Assembly: GCA_945874805.1 (NCBI GenBank)
Contig: CAMCJI010000006.1
Coordinates: 1-42,197 of the forward strand
Reading direction: 5' to 3'
DNA length: 42,197 bases
From: Asaia bogorensis
Lineage (GTDB): Bacteria > Pseudomonadota > Alphaproteobacteria > Acetobacterales > Acetobacteraceae
Below the pieces are notes generated by a model, which did no database searches, had not been told where the DNA came from, and saw nothing but the letters and a program-made list of their open reading frames with translations. Of the stretch, positions 18,501 to 33,500 are shown one piece after another. How positions within the stretch are numbered: the first letter of the stretch is position 1; the number at the start of each line of letters is the position of its first letter. Made by a program: the position numbers and the translations under genes.

Positions 18501-21500
18501 ACGCTGGACCTGTCGACCGGAGGGGCGAGCGTTGCCGGCGGCGGCGTGGACTCGCTGCTGGGCAGCTTCACCGTCGTCATCGGCTCGATGTTCAGCGACT
18601 CGCTGCGTGGTGATGCGGGGAACAACCAACTCCAGGGCAATGCAGGCAACGATACCCTCGACGGCGCGGACGGCGACGATTCGCTGAATGCCGGCAACGG
18701 CAATGCCCTGCTGCACGGCGGCGAAGGCGCAGACACGCTGTCCGGTAACAGCGGCAGCGCCTCCCTCTACGGCGATGCCGGTGCGGATTCGATCTTCGGC
18801 TACCTCTACACCGGGGTGTTCGAAGGCGGTCTGGGCAACGACACGCTGATTGCCAGCGAAGGCACCGCAACCCTCATCGGCGGCGACGGCAATGATTCGA
18901 TGCAGAGCTACAACGGCACCAGCTCCCTCGATGGCGGCGCCGGGGTGGACAGCCTGGAAGCGCAGGCCGGCACGGCCACGCTCTCCGGCGGCGATGGCGC
19001 CGACTCCTTCCAGATCTACAGCGCTACGGCCTCGATCCTCGGCGGTGCCGGCAATGATTCGGTGAACGCCAACTTCAGCAACGCCACGATCGACGCCGGG
19101 CTCGACGACGACCAGATCAACGCCTACGGCACCCAGGGGCTGCTCGCCACCGGCGACGGCGCGGATACGATCAATGCCAACGAGAGCAGCGGCGCCACGC
19201 TCGACGGCGGCGCCGGCGGCGACTCCATTTATTCCTCCGGCACTGCGCAGAATGATTCGGTCATCGGCGGCGATGGTGCAGACACCATCAACAACAGCCA
19301 CTACTACACCACGACGGGTGCGACGATCGATGCCGGCGCCGGCGACGACAGCGTCTACACCTTCGGCTACGCGGCGCACGACACGGTACTTGGCGGCAGT
19401 GGCAACGACACGCTGGAGGCCTACACCTACAACGCCGAATCCGGCTCCACCCTCTCCGGCGGCGAGGGCAACGACTCGCTGCGGGGCTATTCCGATCTTG
19501 GCTTCAACTCCCTGTCCGGTGGCATCGGCGCCGATTCGCTGACCAGCGACGGCAACACCGGCGGCACGGTGGACGGCGGCGACGACGGCGACTCGATCTA
19601 TGGCCAGGCCTATGCCGGCGCCATGTCCCTCGCCGGCGGCGCGGGCGGCGATACCATCCTCGCCTATGGCGGCTCCTTTGGCGCCAATACGATCGCCGGC
19701 GGAGACGGCAACGATTCGATCCTGGCCTCGTCCAGCGCCACCACCATGACCGTCACCGGCGGGGACGGCGCCGACACGATCGACATGCCCTCGGGCCACG
19801 TCACCGCCGATGGCGGGGCGGGCGACGACCTGTTCCTCAACGTGGCGACCTACTCCTCCTTCGGCGCCAGCCAGCTCACCGGCGGGCTCGGCGTCAACAC
19901 CTACCGGCTCGCCTCCTCTATCAGCCCTGGCCCTGTCGCCGTCATCGCCGACTTCAAGACCGGCATCGGCGGCGACGTGCTCGATCTCAGCGAACTGCTG
20001 CCCAGCCTCGTCGGCCTCGGCGCCGGCGACCCCTTCGCCGAGGGCTACCTCGTTCTCGAAATCGCGGCTGCGGACACGCTGCTCCTGCTCGACCCCGACG
20101 GCACCGGCGGCGGCAGCCTGCCGACGGCGATCCTGCGCCTGACCGGCACCGATATCGACGCCTTCGCCAGCGCCAATTTCAACCCGCCCTTCGTGCCGAA
20201 CAGCACCACCGGCCTCACCCTCCCCGGCGATGCCGGCGACAACCTCATCAATGGCTCGCCCAACCCGGACTCGCTGAGCGGCGATGACGGCAACGACACG
20301 ATCAATTCCGGCTCCGGCGCCGACACGGTGATCGGCGGCCTCGGCAACGATTCGCTCACCGGCGGCGCCGGCGACGACACGATGGATGGCGGCACCGGCA
20401 ACGACTCCGTCTACGGCGACGCCGGCAACGACTGCATCGAGGGCGCCAGCGGCAGCGGCGACGACCTGCTGGTCGGCGGCACGGGCGACGACACGCTGTT
20501 CGCCGGCCTCGGCGGCGGCAATGACACCTTCCTCGGCGGCGACGGCAACGACCTGCTCGACGCCACGGCCAGCGTTGGCGCCAACTCGCTGCAGGGCGAT
20601 GCCGGCGACGACACGATGACCGGCAGCGACGGCGCCGACACCTTCTTCGACAGCAGCGGCGCCAACAGCATGGCCGGCGGCGCAGGCGCGGACCGGTTCG
20701 AGGCCGTCTCCAACGGCACCGGCGCCGACAGCCTGAACGGCGGCACCGGCAGCGACAGCTTCATCCTCGGCTGGGTTCCCGGCGCGCTCGCCGACACGGT
20801 CTCCGGCTTTGCCGGCGGCCCGGCCGGCGACATCATCGACATCTCCGCCCTGTTCGGCTGGTTCAGCGGCCTGCCCGGCGGCACCAACCCCTTCGTGCAG
20901 GGCCATCTGCGCCTTATCGACGACGGCGCCGGCGGCACGCTGCTGCAGATCGACGCGAACGGCCCCGACTCCGGAGGAACCGTCTTCACGACCGTGCTGG
21001 CGCTGGCCGGGGTGGCCCCTGCCAGCCTGACGATCGACAACTTCAGCCCGGCGCACCAACCCTTCGGGCTCGGCGATGTCATCACCGGCACGCCAGATCC
21101 CGAACTGCTGACCGGCACCGTCAACAACGACACCGTCATCGGCCTGGAGGGCAATGACAGCCTCGCCGGCGGTTATGGCCACGACAGCATCGAAGGCCGT
21201 GCGGACAACGACCAGCTGGAAGGTCAGGCGGGCAACGACACCATCGACGGCGGCGGCGGCGCCAACACGCTCTACGGCAACCAGGGCAACGACCTGCTGC
21301 TGGTCGATCCCGGCTCGGTCGGCAACCTGCTCATCGGCGAGAGCGGCGGCGATACGCTGACCGGCGGCAGTGGCGCCGACACGCTGTACGGCGGCATCGG
21401 CAACGACTCGCTGAACGCCAGCGGTGCGGCCACGGGCAGCCTTCTCTACGGCGAGTCCGGCAACGACAGCGCCGGGGGCGGAGCCGGCAACGACACGTTC

Positions 21501-24500
21501 CAGGACTATGAGGGCAGCAACGTCCTCTCCGGCGGCGCCGGAGATGACCGGTTCGAGTATGTTGCCTACCACACGGCCGCGAACACCATCACCGGCGGCG
21601 ACGGGGCGGATTTCTATCAGCTCTTCTGGTACCCCTGGAGCGGCACGCCGACGACGACGATCACAGATTTCGCCGGCGGGCTTGGCGGTGACGTACTGGA
21701 TATCAGCAATGTCTGGCTGACCGGCCTGCCCTACGCCAGCAATCCGTTCACCTCCGGCTTCATGTCCCTCACCGTGGACGGGACGGACACGCTGCTGGTG
21801 GTCGATGCCGATGCCGCCGCGGCCGGCTACGCGCCGCAGACGGTGCTGCGCCTGCTTAACATCGCCCCGGCCGCGATCACCTATGCCAACTTCGCCCCCG
21901 GCTGGGCGCCCGACGGCGTCGGCCTGCTGTTCACCGGCACCCCCGCCAGCGACACGCTGAACGGCACCCCGAACGGCGACACCCTGCAAGGTCTCGAATC
22001 GAACGACTACCTCTCCGCCGGTTGGGGCAACGACTCGGTCGTCGGCGGCGACGGCATCGACTCGATGTACGGCGACTACGGCGCGGATACGCTCATCGCC
22101 AGCAGCGGCGGCGCCGACATGCATGGCGGCGAGGGGAGCGACCTGCTCGACTCCTCGGCGGCGGTCGGCGGCAGCAATCTGGCCGGCGACGGCGGCAACG
22201 ACACGCTTCTGGCGGGCCCCGGTGGCGCGGGCACCATCTACGGCGGCAGCGGCAACGACAGCATCGACGGCAGCCCGGCCAGCTCGGCGATGTACATCGC
22301 CGGCAATGCCGGCGATGACACCGCGACGTCCGGCGCCGGCAACGACACGTTCGACGACTACGAGGGTGCCAACAGCCTCACCGGCGGCGACGGCAACGAC
22401 CTGTTCCGCAACGTCGCCTATGGCAGCTCGGCCAACACGATCTCCGGCGGGGCCGGGGTCGATACCTACCAGCTCAACTGGTACGGCTATCTCAGCTCGC
22501 CGGGTGCAGTGATCACCGACTTCGCTGCCGGGCCGGGCGGCGATGTGATCGACGTCACGAGCGTCAACCTCTACGGCATGTCCTATGGCGCCAACCCCTT
22601 CACCACCGGTTTCTTCGTACTGGCGGTGGACGGCACGGACACTCTGCTGCGGGTGGACGCCGATGCTGGCGGCGCCGGCTACACATGGCAGACGGTGCTC
22701 CGCCTCCAGGGCATCGCCCCGGCCAGCCTGGGCCTCGCCAACTTCACCCCGAACTACTCCCCCACCGGCGCCGGCCTGCTGTTCCCCGGCACGCCGGGTC
22801 CGGACACACTGACCGGCACCGCGAACAACGACACCTTCACCGGCCTGGACTCCAACGATTCGGTGCAGGCCGGCTGGGGCGACGATTCGATCGACGGCGG
22901 CCTGGGCAACGACACGCTCGTCGCCGATTACGGCAATGACAGCATCATCGGCGGCGGTGGCGCGGACGTGATCTACGCCGGTGAGGGCAACGACACCGTC
23001 GATGCCTCCGCCTCGGCCGTCGCCGTCTATATCGAGGGCAACGGCGGCGACGATTCCATCCTCGGCGGCCTGGCCGGCGGCTCGCTCTACGGCCAGGCCG
23101 GCAACGACACCATCGACATCGCCGGCTCGGCCGTCGCCACCTCGCTGATCGGCGGCAGCGGCAACGATTCGCTCGTCGGCGGCAGCGGGGCCGACGTGTT
23201 CACTGACTACGAGGGCAACAACACCCTGATCGGCGGCGACGGCGACGACCGCTTCAACGATGTCGGCTACAGCCTGGGCAACGTCTATACCGGCGGCGCG
23301 GGCAGCGATCTCTACGTCTTCAACTGGATTGCGACCTACGGCTTCGAGCAGATGGTCACGATCACCGATTTCGCCGCCGGGGCCGGCGGCGATGTGTTGG
23401 ACCTCAACTATCTCCCCACCTACCCGCGGCCCTATGCGTCCAACCCCTTCACGATGGGGTACGTGTATTTCGAGGACTATGCCGGCGGCACACAGCTGAT
23501 GGTGGACATCGATGGTCCCGGCGCCACCTACTTTGCCTACCGCGTGCTCAACCTGCAGGGTGTCAGCGCCGCGCAGATTACGGTTCACAACATCGCCCCC
23601 AGCTTCTCTCAGGACGGCATCGGCCTGCTGCTGACCGGCACCCCCGGCCCCGACACGCTGGACGGCACGGCCAGCAACGACACCATCCTCGGCGAGGCTA
23701 GCAACGACGTGCTGCGCGGCGGCTGGGGCGAGGATTCCATCGCCAGCGGCAGCGGCACGGACACGCTCGAAGGCAGCTACGGCGCGGATACGCTCGTCGC
23801 CACCGGCAGCGGCGGGAACCTCTACGGCGGCGAGGGCAGCGACTCGATCGACGCCACCGGTGCGGCCGGCGCCTACTACTTCCAGGCCGATGGCGGCGAC
23901 GACACGCTGCGGGCCGGGCCCGGCGGCGGCAGCCTCTACGGCGGCGAGGGCAATGATTCGCTCGACGCCTCGGCCGCCACGGCCAACGCCACCCTGCGCG
24001 GCGATGGCGGCAACGACAGCCTCGTCGGCGGCGCCGGCAACGACACGATCGAGGACACCACCGGCACCAACACCCTCTCCGGCGGCGGTGGCAACGACCT
24101 CTTCACCTATGTCGGCTACAACAGCACGAACACCTACACCGGCGGTGCGGGCAGCGACACCTACGCGATGTACCTCTACCCGTGGTACACCTCGCCCACG
24201 GCGGTCATCACCGACTTCGCCACCGGCCCTGGCGGCGACAAGGTCGATCTCAACGGCGTCTGGATGACCGGCCTGCCCGGCGGCACCAACCCCTTCGTCG
24301 CCGGCTTCATGCAGGTCGTGGCGGACGGCACCTCCACCCTGTTGCAGATCGATGCCGATGGCGACGGCCTCACCTATGGCTGGCATACCGCGATCGTCTT
24401 CCAGAACACCGCCCACACCGACTTCACCGTGCAGAACTTCACCCCCAGCTTCGGGCCGTTCGGCGACGGGCTGGAAGTGACCGGCGATGCCGGTGCCAAC

Positions 24501-27500
24501 GACCTCGACGGCTCGGCCAGCGACGACACCATCAACGGCCTCGCCGGCAACGACACCGTCAACGCCGGCGGGGGCAACGACACGGTGGGCGGCGGCGACG
24601 ACAACGACCTCATCTACGGCGAGGGCGGCAGCGACTCCCTCTTCGGCGGCACCGGGGCGGACACGATCGACGGCGGCAGCGGCGCCGACCTGCTGGAAGG
24701 CGGCGACGACGCCGACCTGCTCGGCGACACGTCGGGCAGCAACACGCTCGACGGTGGCGCGGGTGAAGACATCTTCACCGGCCTCGGCGGCGGCGGCACC
24801 AACACGATCACCGGCGGCACCGGCAGCGACCTCTACCAGTTCTCCTGGAGCCCCGGCGCGACCATCGCCACCGTCACCGATTTCGCCACCGGCCCCGGCG
24901 GCGACCGCCTGGACATCGCCTCCCTGCTCGGCTGGATGAGCGGCCGCGCGTACTACGAAAACCCCTTCACCACGGGCCATCTGCGCCTGTTGCAGGACGG
25001 CGCGAACACCCGCCTGCAACTCGACCGGGACGGCACGGCCGGCGCCACCCACACGTGGGAGGATGTGCTGCTGCTGCAAGCCGTCCTGCCCGCAGCCTTC
25101 ACCATCGACAACGTCACCCCGAGCTTCAGCCCCACCGGCATCGGCCTCACCCTCACTGGCACCGTCGGGCCGGACAGCCTGACCGGCAGCTTCAGCGACG
25201 ACAGCATCGACGGCCTGGCCGGCAACGACACGATCAGCGCCTCCTACGGCAATGACAGCGTCCTGGGCAGCGACGATGTCGACGTCATCTTCGGCGACGA
25301 GGGCAACGACACCCTCATCGACGGCACCGGGAACAGCACGATCTACGGCGGCATCGGCAATGACAGCCTCTCGACCGGGGCGGCCGGCCATGTCTATCTG
25401 CAAGGCGACGGCGGCAACGACACCCTCGCCGCCACCGGCGGCAGCGCCACCCTGTATGGCGGCGACGGTGCGGACAGCCTCACCGCGCTCGCCGGCGCCA
25501 ACTACCTCTCCGGCCAGGCGGGCGATGACAGCCTGACCGGCGGCGTCGGCAACGACACCTTCGACGACTGGCAGGGCGACAACGTCTTCGACGGCGGCGG
25601 CGGCAACGACGTCTTCCACAACGTCGGCTATTCCGGCAATGCCACCATAACCGGCGGCCCCGGCGCGCATCAGAACGTCTATAACCTCAACTGGGCCGCC
25701 GGCTCCGGCGTGCTCACCGAGATCACCGACTTCCGCTCCGGCCCGGGCGGAGACGTGCTGGTCGTCACCCAGATCGTCAACAGCGTCCTCACCGGCTACA
25801 CCACCGGCAGCAACCCCTTCCTGCCCGCGAACGGCTACTTCCGCCTCGTCCCCGGCGGCGTCGGCATCACCCTGTTCCAGGTGGACGTCGATGGCGCGGC
25901 CGGAGGTGGCACGTGGCAGACCGTCGTCCAGTTCGCTGGCCGTGCCCCGGCCGACTTCGCGCTGGAAAACTTCAGCCCCACCTTCTCCCCCACCGGCGTC
26001 GGCGTGAACAACACCGGCACCCCGGTTGCCGACACGATGAACGGCACCGCCAGCGACGACACGCTGACCGCGGGCGACAGCAACGACGTCCTGGTCGGCG
26101 GCTTCGGTAATGACTGCCTGCAGGGCGAAGCCGGGTTCGACGCGCTCTACGGCGAACAGGGCAACGACACCCTGATCGGCGGCGAGGATGGCGACACCCT
26201 CTACGGCGGCGCCGGCCACGACTTCCTCGAAGGCGACAGCGGCGCCGGCAACGACTACATCGACGGCGATGTCGGCGACGACACGCTGCTCGGCTTCGCC
26301 GGCAACGACACCCTCAACGACTACCAGGGCAACAACAGCTTCGACGGCGGCAGCGGTGCGGACCGCTTCCAGAACGTCGCCTATGGCACCGGCACGGACG
26401 TCTTCACCGGGGGCACCAATGCCGACACCTATGAGCTGCAATGGCGCCCCGGCGCCACCGCCGATACCATCACCGACTTCGCCGGCGGCCCCGGCGGCGA
26501 CATGCTGGTGCTCAGCGGCATCCTCTTCCTGTTCTCCGGCTGGAACGGCTCGGATAATCCGTTCTCCCTCGGCGCCGGCTACCTGCAAATGGCCGCCGAC
26601 GGCGCCGGCAACACGCTGCTGCAGATCGACACCGCCGGCACCGGCGGGGCCACCGGCTGGACCACGATGCTGCAGTTCGACGGCCGCGCGCCGGGCGACT
26701 TCGACATCGACAACTTCGCCCCCAGCTACTCCCCCAGCGGCGGCGGCCTGCTGATCATCGATACCGACCAGCCGCACGTGCTGTACGGCAGCGCCAGCAA
26801 CGACACGATCATCGGCAATGCCGGCAACGACACCGTCTACGCCGGCTACGGGGATGACAGTGTCGAGGGCAGCGTCGCTCAGGACTACCTCTTCGGCCAG
26901 GGTGGCGACGACACCCTGCTCGGCGGCGAAGGCCGCGACACGCTGTACGACTATGAAGGCAGCAACTCGCTGAACGGCGGCACCGAGGATGACGTGCTCT
27001 CCGGCAACGGCACCCTCTCGGGCGGTGCGGGCAACGACACCGTCGGCGGCACCGGCACGCTGTCCGGCAATGACGGCAACGACAGCCTCGCCGGCAGCAG
27101 CTCGCTGGACGGCGGCGACGGCAACGACACGCTCGCAGGCTCCGGCGAACTGGAAGGCGGCACCGGCAATGACAGCCTGACCGCCACCGCCGCCGGCACC
27201 ACGCTCTCCGGCGGCGCCGGGGAGGACAGCTTCTCCGGGGCGGCCGGCCCCGCCGGCACCAGCATCGACGGCGGCGCGCAGTACGACGCGGTGGTGTTCA
27301 CCGGCAACCGCGCGAACTACCTCATCACCAACAACGGCGACGGCACCTACACCGTCACCGACAGCACCCCCGGCGCCCCGAATGGCCCGGATACCGTCAC
27401 CGGCATCGAACTCCTCGTCTTCGCCGACCAGGAATACCAGATCGTCCCCACCGTGCAGGGCATCTTCTGGGAAGACACGCTCGGCATCGACAACTCGCTC

Positions 27501-30500
27501 GAGCCCTTCAACGGCCGCGACCCCATCGTCTACGGTAATGTCGATCCCGCGAACCAACTCGCCGGCGATGACACCCTGCTGGGTCAGGCCGGTGCCGACC
27601 GCCTCAACGGCGGCGCGGGCGCGGATTCCGTCACCGGCGACGGCGGCAACGACGTGCTCTGGGGCAATTCCGGCGCCGACGTGCTCTCCGGCGGTGCCGG
27701 CGCGGACAGCCTGCACGGCGATACCGGCGAGGACACGCTGCTCGGCGACGCCGACAACGACCTGATGGATGGCGGCCAGCACGACGACTCGCTCGACGGC
27801 GGCCAGGGCGCCGACACCCTGACCGACGCCCAGGGCGACAACAGCTTCGACGGCGGCATCGGCAACGACTCGCTCACCGGCACCGGCACCATGGCCGGCG
27901 GCCTGGGTGACGACACGCTGACCGGCCGCGGCAACCTCGACGGCCAGGCCGGCGACGATTCGCTCTCCAGCGGCACCAACCCCGCCACCGCCCTGTTCGG
28001 CAACACCGGCTTCGATACGCTCTACGGCATCGGCACCCTCAGCGGCGGTGCGGACAACGACCTGATCAACACCACCAACTCCACCGCCCTCGGCGACGAG
28101 GGCGACGACACCCTCATCGGCCTGATGTACGCCGGCATCGCCTACTCCGGCGACGAAGACCTGCGCGGCGGCTCCGGCAACGACCTGATCAACGCCCATT
28201 GGGGCGACGACACCCTGCTCGGCGAGCAGGGCGACGACACCCTGCTCGGCGGCGACGGCACGGACAGCCTCTCCGGCGGCACCGGCGCGGATACGATGAC
28301 CGGCGGCACCGGTGACGACACGATCGACGGCGGCACCGGCGACAACGTCGCCGTCTACACCGCCGTACGCGCCCGCTACTCGGTGATCCAGGACGGCACC
28401 GGCGGCTACCTCGTCATCGACAACCGCGGCACCGACGGCCGGGACACGGTCAGCAACGTCCAGATCCTGCGCTTCCCCGACGTCGATTTCGAACCGACGG
28501 TCGCCAACACCGGCACCATCGTCGAAGGCGGCAGCGGCGATGACGGCCTGGGCGGCGGCGCCTTCGACGACAGCATCAGCGGCGGCGACGGCAATGACAC
28601 CGTGCGCAGCAGCGACGGCAACGACCTGATCACCGGCGGCGACGGCCACGACGAACTCGATGCCGGTGAAGGCAACAACGTCGCCAGCGGCGGCGACGGC
28701 GCCGACACCATCACCGCCGGCGGCGGCGACGACCAGCTGTTCGGCGGCGCTGGTGCAAATCAGATCGGCGGCGGCCTGGGTAACGACACGATCACCGCGG
28801 GCGACGGCGCCAACAACATCGGCGGCAGCGGCGGCAATGACAGCATCGCCGCCGGCAGCGGCGGCAACACCATCTATGGTGGCCTGGGTGCGGACACCAT
28901 CCTCAGCGGCGCCGGCGACGACAGCCTGAACGGCGACGACGGGGACGGCGGCGGCGACGATTCGATCGATGGCGGCACCGGCGCAAACACCATCGACGGT
29001 GCCGAGGGCAACGATACCCTGCGCGGCTCCGGCGCCCTGCAAGGCGGCGTCGGCACAGACGTGCTGATCGGCGACGGCACCCTGGAAGGCGGTGCGGACG
29101 GCGACGTGCTCTCCGGCTCCGGCATCCTCCTTGGCGGCCTGGGTGCGGACCAGCTCAGCGGCGCCGGCAACCTCGACGGCGGCGAAGGCGGCGACCTGAT
29201 CCTGCTGTCCAGCGGCACCGGCCTGGGCGGAGACGGCAACGACACGCTGACCGCCACCACCGGCACAGCCATCTTCTTCACCGGCGGCAGCGGCGAGGAT
29301 TCGCTGTCCGGCAACGCCGGCAACGACATCCTGCAAGGCAATGCCGGCGACGACAATTTCAACTCCGGCGGCGGCGACGACATCCTCTACGGCGGCTCCG
29401 GCTACGACACCGCGTTCTATTCCGGCCCGAAATCCGCCTATGTGAAGATCGACAACCCCGACGGCTCGGTCACCCTGATCGACAGCCGGCCGGGCGGCAC
29501 CGGCACCGACCTGCTGATCGGCTTCGAGCACATCACCTTCGCCGACAGCGGCTCCTACGACCTCGCCGGCGGCGGCCTGCTCGGCCTGTTCATCGACGGC
29601 ACCGGCTTCGACGACATCCTCTCCGGCGATTTCGGGCCCGACACCATCATCGGCTGGGACACCGCGACCGACGGCCCGCCCGCACCCGACGGCAACGACA
29701 TCCTCACCGGTGACGTCGGTGCGGACAGCATCGATGCCGGCAGCGACACGCTGATCGGCGGCGACGGCCACGACCACATGTATGCCGGCGGCGACGACGA
29801 CACGGTCACCGGCGGCGATGGCAATGACAGCATCGACGGTGGCCAGGGTGCCGACACCATCGATGCCGGCGCCGGCAACGACTACGTCACCGACACCACC
29901 GGCTTCAACAGTCTGCAAGGCGGCGAGGGCTCCGACTATATCGGCGGCACCGGCACGCTGGACGGGGCTGCCGGCAACGACACTCTGCAATCCACCGGCA
30001 GCGCCGATCTGCTGACCGGCATGGCCGGCAACGACGTGCTCACCGGCAACGGCACGCTGCAAGGCGGTGCGGACAACGACACCATCTCCGGCAATGGCAC
30101 GCTGGATGGCGGCACCGGTGCGGACTCGATCTACAGCGGCGGCAATCAGCACGCCGCCCTCCTCGGCGGCGACGGTGCGGACTCGCTCACCGGCAACGGC
30201 ACGCTCTGGGGCGATGCCGGCAACGACCTGATCTACACCGCCGGCGACGAGGCCTTCGGCGGCGGCGACAACGACACGCTGAACGGCCTGCTGGCACTCT
30301 ACGGTTACCCGTATTCCGGCAACGAGACCTTCCACGGCGAGGCCGGCCACGACTCGCTCTGGGGCTGGTACGGCAATGACAGCCTCTACGGCGATGCCGA
30401 TCACGACACCATCTTCGGCGATATCGGCGACGACCAGCTCTTCGGCGGCACCGGCATCAACCTGGCCATCTTCGACTCGCTGCGCGACTTCTGCTCGATC

Positions 30501-33500
30501 GTGCAAAACGGCGAGGGCGGCCACCTCGTGCGCGACAACCGCCTGTTCGTCGGCAACAACCAGGGCCTCGACACGATCGCCGACCTGCAGACCCTGGCCT
30601 TCGACGATCTGGTCTTCGCCGTCGACACCCCCGGCATCAACACCGGCATCATCACCCCGGTCACCGGGCTGGCCACCATCGGTACCGCCTTCGACGACAG
30701 CATGGATGGCGGCGCCACTGCCGACAGCCTGGCCGGCGACACCGGCAACGACCTGATCGACGGCAAGGCAGGCCACGATTCCCTGCACGGCGAGGCCGGC
30801 AACGACGTCCTCTGGGGCCGCACCGGCGATGACACGGTCGATGGCGGCACCGGCCACGATGTCCTCTACGGCGACGACGGCGACAACGACATCACCGGCG
30901 CCGCCGGGCATGACAGCATCTTCGCCAACGACGGCAACAACCGCATCACCGGCAATGCCGGCGCGGACCGCATCCAGGCCGGCAGCGGCGACAACACGAT
31001 CGACGCGGGAACCGAGAACGACCTCGTCCTGGCAGGCGTCGGCCACAACCTCATCTACGGCCTGGATGGCGACGACACGCTGAACGGTGGCGGCGAACTC
31101 CACGGCCAGCTGGGCGACGACTCGCTGAACAGCGGCACCGTGGCCTTCTCCCTGCTGCACGGCAACGACGGTGACGACACCCTCTACGGCAACGGCACCC
31201 TCTACGGCGACGACGGCCACGACCTGATCAACACCACCAACGACAGCGCCTTCGGCAACGACGGCAACGACACGCTGATCGGCGTGATGTACGGCAACCC
31301 GCCCTATTCCGGCAACGAAACGCTGGACGGCGGCGACGGCGCCGACGTCCTCTACGGCGATGACGGCGCGGACAGCCTGATCGGCGGCCTCGACAGCGAC
31401 AGCCTCTCCGGCGGCGGCGGCGGGGACACGCTGCGGGGCGGCCAGGGTGCGGATACCTTCATCGGCGGCGGCGGCAGCGACCTCATCAAGGGCGGCGGCG
31501 TCGGCCTCGCCGATCCGCTGGCCAAGGACGTCGCGATCTATGACGGCCTGCGGCAGAACTACACCGTCGTGCAATACGGCGAGATCGTCCTCGAACTCAC
31601 CCACCTCTCCTACGACGCCCCGGTCTACATCTTCGACAACCGCGTCGGCTCCCCCGACGGCAGCGACACGCTCATCGGCATCACCAAGCTGAGCTTTGCT
31701 GACGGCTTCTACGTCGCCGCCGCCAATCCCGGCGTGCTGATCGACGACAGCGCCAGCTTCACCAACGACACCATCGCCGGCCTCGATGCCACCTTCCCCG
31801 CCTCCCTCGGCCATGCCGGCTCGGGCGACGACACGGTGCTCGGCGGCCATGGCAATGACAGCATCAACGCCCTGTCCGGCGCGGATTCGATCGATGGCGG
31901 CGCGGGCAATGACATCATCCTCGCCGGCACCGAAAACGACGCCGTCCGCGGCGGCACCGGCCACGACTCCGTCGATGGCGGCACCGGCGACAACATCGTC
32001 TCCGGCGATGACGGCAACGATTCCATCACCTCCTACAGCGGCTTCGACCAGCTCTACGGCAACGCCGGCAACGACACGATCCGCGCCGGCACCGGCGACG
32101 ACTTCGTCGATGGCGGCAGCGAGGCGGATTCGGGCGGGCTCGACAGCCTGTTCGGCGAGGCCGGCGACGACACCCTGCTGGCCGGCAACGGCGCCAGCAC
32201 CCTCTCCGGCGGCACCGGCCACGACCAGCTCTTCGGCAGCGTGGCTGCAGACTCCCTGAACGGTGACGAAGGCAACGACAGCCTCCTCGGCAATGGCGGC
32301 GCGGACACGATCACCGACAGCACCGGCCAAAACCACATCGACGGCGGCGACGACGCCGACAGCCTCACCGGCCGCGGCAGCCTCAACGGCGGCGCGGGCG
32401 ACGACACCCTGCGCGGCAGCACCGGCAACGACGTACTCACCGGCGGCGCCGACAACGATAGCGCCCTCTACGACACCAGCCGCGCCTTCACCTCGATCAT
32501 CGCGCTGGCCGGCGGCGGCTACGCGGTGGTGGACAACCGCGAGACCAACCCGGCCAATCTCGGCGCCGACACGGTCGACGGCATCGAGACGCTGTTCTTC
32601 TCCGACACCAGCTTCACCCCCGACCAGCCCGGCGTGAACACCGGCGCGGTCTTCACCGCTGCCGTCCCGCCCCTGGCCGACCCCACTCTCGGCAGCAGCC
32701 TGCTCGGCACCGCCTTCGACGACAGCCTGGCCGGCGATGAGGGCAACGACACGCTGGGCGGCGAGGACGGCAACAACCGCGTCGACGGCGGCAGCGGCGA
32801 CGACAGCATCTTCGCCACCGGCACCGGCAACAACGTCCTGCTCGGCGGCGCCGGGCACGACACCGCCTCGGGCAGCGAAGGCCGCGACTGGATCGCCGGC
32901 TATGACGGCCCGGACAGCCTGATGGGCAACGGCGGCGCCGACACCATCCTCGGCGAATTCGGCGACGATACCATCGACGGCGGCAGCGGCGACGACAGCA
33001 TCACCGGCGGCCCGGACAGCAACAACATCACCGCCGGCACCGGCAACGACACGGTGGAGGGTGGCGAAGGCGCCCAGACCATTGCCGGCAACGACGGCAA
33101 TGACAGCCTGACCGGCGGCACCGGCATCTACGGCAACAGCACCATGACCGGCGATGCCGGCCACGACACGATGCACGGCACCGGCACCCTCTGGGGCGGC
33201 GCGGACAACGACGTCATCTCCGGCGAAGGCTCCCTCGCGGGTGATGCCGGCAATGACAGCATCACCGGCAGCGGCACGCTCGCCGGCGGCGATGGGGCGG
33301 ACACGCTCGTCGGCCTCAGCGTCGATCCGCAGACCTCCGGCTACTACCGCCTCGTCTCCGCCGGTGAACTGATCACCCAGATCCAGTTCGACATCGACGG
33401 CGCGGCCGAGCTCTACGGCTGGCAGACCGCCCTGACCGTCTACGGCGTCAACCCCGGCAGCGTCCTCGTCTACCACGCCCCCATGCTCACGGGCACGACC

